Shown here: piece after piece, positions 7,251-15,000 of the stretch
How the letters are laid out: each line of letters opens with the position of its first letter
How positions within the stretch are numbered: position 1 is the stretch's first letter
Source of the DNA: Zychaea mexicana
Lineage: Eukaryota > Mucoromycota > Mucoromycetes > Mucorales > Lichtheimiaceae
Direction: 5' to 3'
DNA length: 15,000 bases
NCBI RefSeq assembly: GCF_025766255.1
Contig: NW_026516941.1
Location: 1-15,000, forward strand
Made by a program: the position numbers and the translations under genes
Notes under the pieces: generated by a model
The model's database searches: none
Seen by the model: only the letters and a program-made list of their open reading frames with translations
Told to the model about the DNA's origin: nothing

Positions 7251-8381
7251 CTATTCGTCCGAAGTAGGAGGCGGCGGCGAGTGGGACCGAGAACGGGCAT
7301 GGGATCGTGGCGACTGGCTACGGCGGCAGGCGGGGGCTTTCCCCTTACCTTGCTTCTGTTTCTTGGGGGGTCGGCGGGCGGACGGGCCGGATGAGAGAGA
7401 CGCGTCTGCTGCCCGACGGACAGGCGCGGCGGCAGGAGAGCGCAAACTTGGTGGTGCGGGCGCAGGAGCGCAGGCAGCAGCCGAGGCCAAAGGTTCACCT
7501 AACGGTGGCCCCTCGCGAGCAAGTTGGTCTTGAACCAACTCTTCCAGACCAGAAAGAGACGAGGGAGACAAAGGAGAACAAGGGCGAGACGAGCGACAAG
7601 ACGGGGCACGCGAGGAAGAAGGCTCGGACACCGCCATTTGCGACATACGTCGGTCGAGGTCGTCAACGGGGGGAATAGGGGGGGGTTGAGGTCCCCTCAT
7701 AGGGCACTTCTCCTTAGGATGGCCCTGTGCGCGGCACTTGAAGCATCCATCGAGGGGGAGCGACCGGCACTTCCGGGATCCACCACGACCAGCGATGGTG
7801 ACCCGTAGGGGGATGTCCTTGAGGTCTGATCTCAACTTGATCGAAACATCCCAATTCGGGCTTAGAATACCGCAGATACGGACATTCTCAGCCTTAATAA
7901 CTTTACCAAACGGTGCAAGTGAGTCGGCGAATGCCTGGACATCACAACCAGGAGGGCAAAGTTGGAGGCGGTACCGTCGAGCACCCCTCCATTTATCAAC
8001 AAAAACCAAGCAATGTTGATTGATGATGAAAGGAGCGCTGAGAACAGCACGCTGTACGGATCTCGAAACAAGGAGAAGACGTACGCTGGTATCCCGAAGC
8101 TCATAACTGTGAATCGGATTACCGGGTGAACGTTGACGCACCAAATTGAACAGCCTAGCAAGGTTATTCGCATTCAGTGGTCGTGGCAGGGCAGCTTCAA
8201 CAGCAAAGTGCTGACGAAGGTATGCTACCTCTGAGTTTTGAGAGTGGCCTTCTCGGGCAGCATCAGCAAAGCTGGAACTGCCAGCACCGTTACCAGTGCT
8301 TGCTACAACGACCGGGGTCGAGGTAGCCAAGTCGGACTGACTCTCGCGGTGGGACTCTGCATTTTGGTCATCGACCTCCAT
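7251..8381 (-). CDS. gag-like ORF1 protein of the rDNA retroelement
   Basis: The protein has 376 aa from the first ATG at 8381; an upstream in-frame stop (8498-8496) rules out a long ATG-started extension. Residues 1-90 are acidic and disordered. Residues about 100-205 look like the nucleic-acid-binding RRM-like region of LINE ORF1 proteins (LVFVDKWRGARRYRLQL, then SLAPFGKVIKAENVR). A CCHC zinc knuckle lies at about 213-226 (C-x2-C-x4-H-x4-C, in CFKCRAQGH and KEKC). The rest is Pro/Ser/Ala-rich with a KKQKQGKGK basic patch and an RS-rich end (RSQSPRSHARSRSHSP). In non-LTR elements such proteins coat the element RNA and assist target-primed integration. The frame is intact and strongly GC-biased compared with its left flank. 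A domesticated gag gene is an alternative, but the ribozyme at the 18S junction argues for an element. Confidence 0.75.
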   Translation of the reverse strand: MEVDDQNAESHRESQSDLATSTPVVVASTGNGAGSSSFADAAREGHSQNSEVAYLRQHFAVEAALPRPLNANNLARLFNLVRQRSPGNPIHSYELRDTSVRLLLVSRSVQRAVLSAPFIINQHCLVFVDKWRGARRYRLQLCPPGCDVQAFADSLAPFGKVIKAENVRICGILSPNWDVSIKLRSDLKDIPLRVTIAGRGGSRKCRSLPLDGCFKCRAQGHPKEKCPMRGPQPPPIPPVDDLDRRMSQMAVSEPSSSRAPSCRSSRPCSPLSPSSLSGLEELVQDQLAREGPPLGEPLASAAACAPAPAPPSLRSPAAAPVRRAADASLSSGPSARRPPKKQKQGKGKAPACRRSQSPRSHARSRSHSPPPPTSDE

Positions 8382-8721
8382 GCGCTCCTCACGTGGGCTT
8401 GGGGGTTTATTGAGCTCTCCCTCAGAGCTATTGGCTTTTTGATGTTTCTTTGGGCAGGTCTTTCGCGCCAGCCGGGGCCCCACCCGGTAAAGGCGCTAGT
8501 CTATGAGACTGCACAGACACAGGAACGTTTGTTTGGGGGGAGTGCCCCCATAAGCGGTGTTCAGGCTGAAAAGCCCCGCTTCTCCCTTCAAAAATTCTGC
8601 AACCCTAAGGGTCCGATAATACTTCGGGGTCGTAAGTGAGTAGTGTAACACATGGGCGAGCCAACGTGGTTCTTGCTCAGACCTACTACCAAATTGTTTA
8701 TTGTAGGTTGGTAGCCTACTA

Positions 8722-8817
8722 GGACAAGTTTTAGCTCTAAAGGATGGTCGCAGCGAACTGGTCCCACCCGATAGGTTCCACCCAAGCACCACGATGAGGT
8801 ACTTGCCCAAGCAAGGG
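8722..8817 (-). ncRNA. HDV-like self-cleaving ribozyme at the retroelement 5' end (predicted)
   Basis: Folded by hand on the minus strand, the order of parts matches the HDV double pseudoknot. P1 is CCCTTGC (8817-8811) with GCTTGGG (8787-8781), five of seven pairs, with two U-U mismatches. J1/2 is TT. P2 is GGGCAAGT (8808-8801) with ACTTGTCC (8729-8722), eight pairs. P3 is ACC with GGT, and L3 is TCATCGT (7 nt, containing the UCG of HDV). P1.1 pairs CA of L3 with TG just after P1. P4 is GGGTGG (8769-8764) with CCATCC (8747-8742), capped by a UUCG loop. J4/2 reads AGCTAA, with the candidate catalytic C at 8734. Cleavage would fall at the 18S/element junction, as in R2 elements. The mismatches in P1, and C instead of G at position 1, lower the certainty. 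Confidence 0.6.
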
Positions 8818-9822
8818 GTATCTAATCGTCTTCGATCCCCTAACCTTAGCCCCTGATCAACGGAAGCGTCCTTGGCAAATGCTTTCGCAGTAGTTTGTCT
8901 TTGGACAATCCAAGAATTTCACCTCTAGCGTCCAAATACAAATGCCCCCGACCACTCCTATTCATCATTACTTTGGTCTTGAACCAACGAAAATAGACCA
9001 AATGTCATATTTCATTATTCCATGCTAACACATTCAAGCTTGAAAGCCTGCTTTAAACACTCTGATTTGCTCATGGTAATCGACTGGTTCGACCCCAAGT
9101 CCGAAGACAAGGGAGATCCAGTCAAAAGTCCCAGACAAAATGTACCCAACAAATGAATGCTAGGACACCTGCCTATAGACTAAAGTTCGACTGCGGGCGT
9201 TTTAACTGCAACAACTTTAGTATACGCTATTGGAGCTGGAATTACCGCGGCTGCTGGCACCAGACTTGCCCTCCAATTGTTCCTCGTTAAAGGATTTAAA
9301 TTGTACTCATTCCAATTGCAAGACTATAAAAGCCCTGCATTGTTATTTATTGTCACTACCTCCCCGTGTCAGGATTGGGTAATTTGCGCGCCTGCTGCCT
9401 TCCTTGGATGTGGTAGCCGTTTCTCAGGCTCCCTCTCCGGAATCGAACCCTTATTCCCCGTTACCCGTAGAAGCCATTGCACGCCTCGATCGTGCAATCA
9501 AAAGCAATGATAGGGCAGAAAATCGAATGAACTGGCTCCAGATTAAACTGAAGACCGGCAAGGATACTATGAGCGACCAAAGACTAGGTTTTACCCCAGG
9601 TTGGTTTTTATCTAATATACGCAACGGCATACACCGTTATATACACATGTATTAGCTCCAGAATTACCGCGGTTATCCAGCAGCAAAGCAGTTAGAATGC
9701 CAAGTAGATCATAACTGATTTAATGAGCCATTCGCAGTTTCATAGTATTAATGCTAGTACTTAGACATGCATGGCTTAATCTTTGAGACAAGCATATGAC
9801 TACTGGCAGGATCAACCAGGTA
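8818..9822 (-). rRNA. 18S rRNA, 5' portion, interrupted by retroelement
   Basis: The 5' end is at about 9822 (TACCTGGTTGATCCTGCCAG). Universal landmarks follow in order: AAACTGCGAATGGCTCATTA, the GTGCCAGCAGCCGCGGTAAT loop near 9260-9238, GTGAAATTCTTGGAT, and GATTAGATACC ending at 8818. About 1005 nt are present, a little over half of a normal 18S; the 3' part, ITS1, 5.8S and ITS2 are absent from the window. This copy cannot give a whole 18S rRNA unless the insert is removed. Some stretches that are usually strongly conserved differ (GGAGCTAATACATGTGTAT, for example), so the lineage is divergent or the copy has drifted. Confidence 0.95.
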
Positions 9823-10455
9823 ACTAATTTCATAAGGCTTTTCCCAAGGTCCACTACAGACCCCAGGTACCCAAGGTACCAATCTCTCGATTCCCCAGGC
9901 TCCTTACATACAAGTATGTTTGGCATACCAAATGAATTTAATTTCCCTATTGAATTCTTCAATCCCAAGGCTGTTTAGACCTTCAGACTTCCGAATCCAA
10001 GTGTTTCACCATTTGCCAGACTACAAGGTTTCTCGACTGGTTGATATGATAGTACCCAAAGGCAATATCAAATAACCAATTCGAAGGATGATCCTATGTT
10101 TTCAAGTCAATAGAGACTCGTCCACAAGGTTGCACCCAAATAGCTATGTTTAATCCTAGTCAAAGACCAGATATACACACAACCTCCAACATCCTGCCTT
10201 GAATCCCAAAAACCAAGACTAGTTGGTGTCCAAAATACCAAGTAACTCTGAGAGTACCTAGTACACAAATTGGACCAATATGCATCTGCATCTACATGGT
10301 TACTCCCTCAGTCCCCAAAGCTTCAGACCATATCCCAAACATTGGTCTGACCCTAGCAACCACATAAGCTAGGCAGGCTTTTTTGGCTCTCGCCATCACC
10401 CTTCCTCTTACATATCCGTGGGGTACTCGGCCGACCATTTTGCCCCAAAGGTAAG
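9823..10455 (-). other. 5' external transcribed spacer and probable Pol I promoter region
   Basis: Single-copy sequence lies directly upstream of 18S on the transcribed strand. By position it should hold the 5' ETS and, toward 10400-10455, the Pol I start. I cannot point to the start site, as Pol I promoters are not conserved in sequence. No protein gene is seen. Confidence 0.5.
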
Positions 10456-11590
10456 GGTCGGTTTTGAAAATTTGTTAGTAAACTAATGTCCGAACGCTTA
10501 CATTGCACCTCGGGTTTTTTGCTTTGTGTCCCATTTGCTCAAAAGTTTGTTTTAAAATGTCTCCTTATAATGGTTGGATAGCGCTCGTTTGTGGCTACAA
10601 ATACCACTTTTCAGAAACAAAAAATATGCCGTTTACAAGAATTGAGACGGTTTGAAAATTTGTTAGTAAACTGATGTCCGAACGCTTACATTGCACCTCG
10701 GGTTTTTTGCTTTGTGTCCCCATTTGCTCAAAAGTTTGTTTTAAAATGTCTCCTTATAATGGTTAAATAGCGCTCGTTCATGGCTACAATTACCACCTTT
10801 CAGAAACAAAAAATATGCCGTTTACAAGGATTGAGCTCATTTCGTTTTTCGTAAGGATCCCTATGTAAGTTAGCATAGAGCTCTATGCTAAGGGTTCATA
10901 CGGATTTTTCCTTCAAACATTTTGAGGTGTTATCAACTCCGTTTTTTACTTTCTTTTACATGGTTGTGTAGCGCTTGTTTGTGGCTACATTTTGTCTGTT
11001 TCAAAATCACACAATATGCCGTTTATGCGAAATGAGATTAATTTTCATTTTTCTCTATGCTAAGCTCTATGCTAAGCTCTATGCTAAGGATCCATACAGA
11101 TTTTTCTTTCAAACATTTTGAGGCCTATTTTTACTTTCTTTTACATAGGTTGTGTAGCGCTTGTTTGTGGCTACATTTTGTATGTTTCAAAATCACACAA
11201 TATGCCGTTTATGCGAAATGAGATTAATTTTCATTTTTCTCTATGCTAAGCTCTATGCTAACTCTATGCTAAGCTCTATGCTAAGCTCTATGCTAAGCTC
11301 TATGCTAAGCTCTATGCTAAGCTCTATGCTAAGCTCTATGCTAGCTCTATGCTAAGCTCTATGCTGAACTCTATGCTAAGCTCTATGCTAACCTCTATGC
11401 TAACCTCTATGCTAACCTCTATGCTGAACTCTATGCTAACCTCTATGCTAACCTCTATGCTAACCTCTATGCTAAGGATCCATACGGATTTTTCTTTTAA
11501 ACATTTTTTTACTTTCTTTTACATGGTTGTGTAGCGCTCGTTTGTGGCAATATTTTGTATGTTTCAGAATCACAAAATAGTTTTTTTTCT
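10456..11590 (-). repeat. about 190-bp spacer modules, five copies
   Basis: The anchor TAGCGCTCGTTTGTGGCTAC, with variants, occurs near 10579, 10768, 10968, 11155 and 11532. Copies 1 and 2 (about 10459-10647 and 10648-10836) are near identical over their whole length. Copies 3 and 4 share long identical runs, including CACAATATGCCGTTTATGCG. Copies end near GGATCC and an ATAC.GATTTTT stretch. The last interval is stretched by the 12-mer array. Position upstream of the 18S promoter fits spacer promoters or enhancers. Confidence 0.8.
11239..11478. repeat. 12-bp tandem array CTCTATGCTAAG, about 20 units
   Basis: The units are CTCTATGCTAAG, drifting to CTCTATGCTAAC and CTCTATGCTGAA. The array sits at the same place within a spacer module where other modules have only one to three units (near 10881 and 11058), so it is an expansion of an existing seed. 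The Met-Leu-Ser-Ser frames across it are not genes. Confidence 0.95.
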
Positions 11591-12160
11591 CATACCGCTT
11601 AGCATAGAGCTTAGCATAGAGCCCTATCATAAGCTCTATGCTAATCAGCATAGACACCTCTATGCTAACCAGCATAGACACCTCTATGCCAAAGACTATA
11701 GACGTACACCACTCTATCAAATAACTCGTGCTAGAATGCACCCAACGAGATCGCACACATCGTTTCCAATACCTGACGATAACCGTTATACATATATTGC
11801 TTAACTATACACTTTTACTTGCAACACCTATCTTTTACATTTCATACACATTTATCCCTCTGCATCTCATCTTTCCCACAAAATATCAGCCCCAAAACAC
11901 TATTTACCCCACACTATATAGAAACACAATGTCGACAAACCATCCTTTCTTACTTTCCTCTTCTATTCCCAAAACTTCTCTATCAATTCCTTCAATCTCT
12001 CTCTATCATAACTTCCATACACAACTCTATGCTCTCGTAGCATAGGGCTCTATCCTAACTTCCATAGACAACTTTATGTGGACCTCAAAACGTCATTGAA
12101 ATTATCACCAGATAATATGCTTGATTGCAAAATATTAAGTTTATTGAATTTGCAATAAAA
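11591..12160. other. spacer sequence without a gene
   Basis: 11597-11695 holds degenerate and inverted copies of the 12-mer (AGCATAGAGCTT and CTCTATGCTAA). 11700-12050 is T/C/A-rich unique sequence with no gene I can support. TCTATGCT and CTCTATCCTAACTTCCATAG words return near 12030-12070. Confidence 0.5.
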
Positions 12161-12232
12161 GATCAAAAGACTAAAAGACTAAAAGACTAAAAGACTAAAA
12201 GACTAAAAGACTAAAAGACTAAAAGACTAAAA
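12161..12232. repeat. 8-bp tandem array GACTAAAA, nine units
   Basis: Eight exact GACTAAAA units run from 12169 to 12232, preceded by one variant, GATCAAAA. On the minus strand it lies directly downstream of the 5S gene and gives repeated T4 runs. Confidence 0.95.
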
Positions 12233-12243
12233 AAAAGCAAAAA

Positions 12244-12361
12244 CTTACAGCACCTGGTATTCCCATGTGGTCCCCCACCATAGTACTGACCAGGCCAGAC
12301 AGGGCTTGACTGCGGAGATCGGACGGGATCCGGTATATTCCCTGTTGTATGGCCGTAAGTT
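12244..12361 (-). rRNA. 5S ribosomal RNA
   Basis: About 118 nt on the minus strand. The ends pair (ACTTAC with GTAAGT). It contains CGGCCATAC near the 5' end, CCCGTCCGATCTCCGCAG, AGTCAAGCCC where the Pol III internal control region lies, CCTGGTCAGTACTATGGTGG, and GGGAATACCAGGTGCTGT at the 3' end. A T5 run follows as the Pol III terminator. It is embedded in the rDNA spacer on the same strand as 18S and 25S, an arrangement known from several fungal groups. Confidence 0.95.
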
Positions 12362-12424
12362 AAAGTAAATGTTGTATGTTTGATGCTGTATGGCTAATTT
12401 TTGTAATCCTCTAACAACAACTTC

Positions 12425-12555
12425 AAAAATCGACATAAAAAAAAGCCCTAGCCATGATCTTTCAAAGACCATGACTAGGGCATTCTCTCAAAAAACTGAC
12501 ATAAAAAAAAGCCCTAGCCATGATCTTTTTAAAAGACCATGACTAGGGCATTCTC
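12425..12555 (-). repeat. two more copies of the hairpin repeat, upstream of 5S
   Basis: The hairpins are at 12445-12481 and 12511-12549. Stems pair GCCCTAG with CTAGGGC and CATG with CATG. Each is followed on the minus strand by T8 and ATGTC, as at 5841. The pair lies about 85 nt upstream of the 5S start. Confidence 0.85.
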
Positions 12556-12589
12556 TCTTCCTCTGAGCATTAGAAAAAGCTCTATGCTA

Positions 12590-14512
12590 ACTTCCATAGG
12601 GACCTCTATCCTAGTCACCCTAGACCTCTATGCTAACTCACATAGGGGCCTCTGTCCTAGTTTACCCCAGACCTTCAGCCTCAGGTACCCTAGAGCTCTA
12701 TCCTTAGATACCCTAGGACCCTATCCTCAGGTACCCTGGGGCTTCAGCCTCAGATACCCTGGGACTCTATCCTCAGATACCCTAGGGCTTCAGCCTCAGG
12801 TACCCTAGGTCCCTATCCTCAGATACCCTGGGCTCATCCTCAGATACCCTAGGCCTTATCCTCAGTACCCTGGGCTCTATCCTCAGATACCCTGGGCTCT
12901 ATCCTCAGATACCTAGGCCTATCTCAGTACCTGGCCTATCCTCAGATACCCTGGGGCTCTATCCTCAGATACCCTAGGCTTTATCCTCAGATAACCTAGA
13001 GCTTTATCCTCAGATAACCTAGGGCTCTATCCTCAAATAACCTAGGGCTCTATCCTCAGATACCCTAGGGCTTTATCCTCAGATAACCTAGGGATCTATC
13101 CTCAGATACCCTGGGACTCTATCCTCAGATACCCTGGGACTCTATCCTCAGATACCCTAGGGCTTCAGCCTCAGATAACCTAGGGCTCTATCCTTAGATA
13201 CCCTAGGGCTCTATCCTTAGATACCCTAGGGCTCTATCCTTAGATACCCTAGGGCTCTATCCTTAGATACCCTAGGGCTCTATCCTTAGATACCTAGGCT
13301 CTATCCTTAGATACCTAGGCTTATCCTCAGATACCTAGAGCTTTATCCTCAGTACCTAGAGCTCTATCCTTAGATACCCTAGGGCTCTATCCTCAGATAC
13401 CTAGGCTCTATCCTCAGATACCCTAGGCTATCCTCAGATACCCTAGGGCTCTATCCTCAGATACCCTGGGCTCTATCCTCAGATACCCTAGGGCTCTATC
13501 TCAGATAACCTAGAGCTTTATCCTCAGATAACCTAGGGCTCTATCCTTAGATACCCTAGAGCTCTATCCTTGGATACCTAGGGCTCTATCCTCAGGTACC
13601 TTAGAGCTCTATCCTTAGATACCTTAGAGCTCTATCCTTAGATACCCTAGGACCCTATCCTCAGGTACCCTAGAGCTTTATCCTCAGATAACCTAGGGCT
13701 CTATCCTCAAATAACCTAGGGCTCTATCCTCAGATACCCTGGGCTCTATCCTCAGATACCCTAGGGCTTTATCCTCAGATAACCTAGGCTTTATCCTCAG
13801 ATAACCTAGAGCTTTATCCTCAGATAACCTAGGGCTCTATCCTCAATAACCTAGGGCTCTATCCTCAATACCTAGGGCTCTATCCTCAGATACCCTAGGG
13901 CTTTATCCTCAGATAACCTAGGGTCTATCTTAGATACCTGGCTCTATCCTCAGATACCCTGGGACTGCTTATCCTCAGATACCTAGGCTTATCCTCAGAT
14001 AACCTAGGGCTCTATCCTCAGATACCTAGGCTTATCCTCAGATACCTGGGCTCTATCCTCAGATACCCTGGGCTCTATCTTCAGATACCTAGGCTTATCC
14101 TCAGATACCTAGAGCTTTATCCTTAGATACCCTAGACCTATCCTCAGTACCCTAGAGCTTCCTCAGATACCTAGGCTCTATCCTAGATACCTAGGCTCTA
14201 TCCTCAATAACCTAGGCTCACTCATACCTAGGCTCTATCCTCAGATACCCTAGGCTTTATCCTCAGATAACCTAGGGCTCTATCTCAGATAACCTAGGGC
14301 TCTATCCTCAGATACCCTGGGGCTTCAGCCTCAGATACCCTGGGACTCTATCCTCAGATACCCTGGGGCTTCAGCCTCAGATACCCTGGGACTCTATCCT
14401 CAGATACCCTGGGGCTTCAGCCTCAGATAACCTAGGGCTCTATCCTCAGATAACCTAGGGCTCTATCTTCAGATACCCTAGGGCTCTACCCTCAGGTACC
14501 CTAGGGCTTTAT
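12590..14512. repeat. about 23-bp satellite, roughly 80 units
   Basis: Each unit combines CTCTATCCTCAG with ATACCCTAGG. Variants include CTTTATCCTCAG, CTTCAGCCTCAG, TTAGATACC and GATAACC. The start (12590-12680) is a transition zone with CTCTATGCTAAC and CTCTATCCTAG words. Many units are shortened by one to three bases in 13,280-14,230. No gene is present. Confidence 0.95.
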
Positions 14513-14831
14513 CCTAGCTTCCCATAGTGTCCTCTATACTCTCAAGTGCACACCTGCCCGACAAGAGCCTTAGAGTTAACTACAACCAGGTTTTCTTGAA
14601 CTTGGTCTACCTGAGCTTTGAACTCTGAAGACCTGACAATCTTTTATCCAAGGATGCTTGCCTATGTCTTGTCCAAGAGACAGTAAATGCCCGACGGAAA
14701 AGCCTTAGAGTAAAAAAAAGATCCAGAGACAAAAATGCCCGACGATAATACCGCAAGGAAAAAAGTAAAGAGTATAAGACTCTATCAACCTTTCCATTGA
14801 ATTGGCTATTGAATGTGCCCTCAGAAGAGGA
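14513..14831 (-). promoter_or_regulatory. 25S 3' flank with three TGCCCGAC boxes (possible Pol I terminator)
   Basis: TGCCCGAC lies at 14555-14562, 14688-14695 and 14736-14743. The first two are followed after 3-5 nt by AGCCTTAGAGT, making a repeat of over 20 bp. Repeated short boxes within a few hundred bases past the large rRNA are what Pol I terminator elements look like in other eukaryotes. The role here is inferred from position only. Confidence 0.4.
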
Positions 14832-15000
14832 GCAAATTCAATGACAAGGGCTTAATCTCAGTACATCGTAGCAACAAAGGCTACTCTAGTACGTACAATA
14901 CCCCGTCAACATCAAGTCGTCTGCTTGTGATCAAACGTCTCAACGCTAATAATTATCATAAGCACCGGCAAAGCCTACCTTTCCGTAGACAGAACCAAGC
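14832..15000 (-). rRNA. 25S (large subunit) rRNA, 3' end
   Basis: The minus strand carries the conserved 3' end of large-subunit rRNA: CGGAAAGGTAGGCTTTGCCG near 14980, then GACGGGGTATTGTA, AGAGTAGCCTTTGTTGCTAC and TACTGAGATTAAGCCC, ending near 14832. The rest lies beyond the right edge. The end point was judged from the usual distance after GATTAAGCC and may be off by a few bases. Confidence 0.9.

Larger units (their letters stand above)
7208..8817 (-). mobile_element. non-LTR retrotransposon inserted in 18S rDNA, ORF1 only
   Basis: Reading leftward from the exact break in 18S at 8817, the element has an HDV-like ribozyme (8817-8722), about 340 nt of leader, a gag-like ORF1 (8381-7251) and an AATAAA signal at 7213-7208. 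The 5' ribozyme and the zinc-knuckle ORF1 both fit a non-LTR (LINE-type) element. No ORF2, endonuclease or reverse transcriptase frame exists anywhere to its left in the window. The element is therefore either an ORF1-only non-autonomous form or a rearranged 5' fragment. The usual LINE truncation removes the 5' end, the opposite of what is seen here. The left boundary is uncertain. Confidence 0.65.

Noticed and set aside
7185..8020. Plus-strand Arg/Gly-rich frames opposite ORF1
   Set aside because: They are GC-rich shadows of the minus-strand ORF1 and have no recognisable domain.
7208..8817. Group I intron with homing endonuclease in 18S
   Set aside because: The encoded protein is a gag-like zinc-knuckle protein and no group I core (P, Q, R, S) was recognised. 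The break is near but not at the known 788 site.
8238..9655. Open frames across the retroelement leader and 18S rRNA on both strands
   Set aside because: They overlap conserved rRNA or the ribozyme/leader and show no protein family.
11161..11534. Repetitive Met-Leu-Ser-Ser open frames
   Set aside because: They arise only because the 12-bp unit is a multiple of three and lacks stops; there is no other coding sign.
12590..14512. CRISPR-like or telomeric array
   Set aside because: Units are contiguous without unique spacers, and the unit is not a telomere repeat, although CCCTAG words recall one. It is a spacer satellite.

Overview
The window is eukaryotic nuclear DNA, most likely from a fungus. 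The pointers are an 18S/5S/25S ribosomal unit, short introns (about 50-80 nt) with GTAAGT-like donors and a TACTAAC-type branch site, TATA boxes, AATAAA signals, and a hAT transposon. The 18S and 5S do not match the common fungal groups I can recall, so I do not name a lineage; an early-diverging fungus is my best guess.

Left part (1-6480). A decayed hAT transposon runs leftward off the window (about 2300 to 1). To its right is a small cluster of compact genes, two of them with the same TATATAAATAG box: a broken low-complexity gene (2542-2808), a spliced gene for a putative OB-fold single-strand-binding protein with a glutamine-rich tail and acidic tip (3821-4779), and a spliced gene for a minimal TDG/MUG-family DNA glycosylase (5135-5753). 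A 22-bp minisatellite (2858-3172) and a possible antisense exon lie among them. Three copies of a roughly 37-nt hairpin repeat follow, then an extremely AT-rich, hairpin-studded block (6481-6857) that looks organellar.

Middle (7208-9822). On the minus strand, 18S rRNA starts at 9822 and breaks at about 8817, directly after the universal GATTAGATACC sequence. The inserted element begins exactly there. Its first 96 nt fold on paper as an HDV-like self-cleaving ribozyme of the kind found at the 5' ends of R2 and other non-LTR retrotransposons. A 376-aa gag-like ORF1 protein (RRM-like region, CCHC zinc knuckle, RS-rich tail) follows, and then an AATAAA signal. No reverse transcriptase and no 18S 3' half is present, so this looks like an ORF1-only (HAL1-like) or rearranged copy at the edge of an rDNA array.

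Right part (9823-15000). This is the intergenic spacer, about 5.0 kb, between the 18S start and the 25S 3' end (14832). From 18S outward it holds the external transcribed spacer, five modules of roughly 190 bp (possible spacer promoters or enhancers), a 12-mer array, an AT-rich stretch, an octamer array, a complete 5S rRNA gene on the same strand (12361 to 12244), two more copies of the hairpin repeat, and a roughly 1.9-kb satellite of about 23-bp units. Three TGCCCGAC boxes lie just past the 25S end. All rRNA genes read on the minus strand, in the order 25S, 5S, 18S.

The most interesting observation is the HDV-like ribozyme at the 18S/retroelement junction, followed by the hairpin repeat family shared by the spacer and the DNA outside the rDNA, and the glycosylase/OB-fold gene pair.
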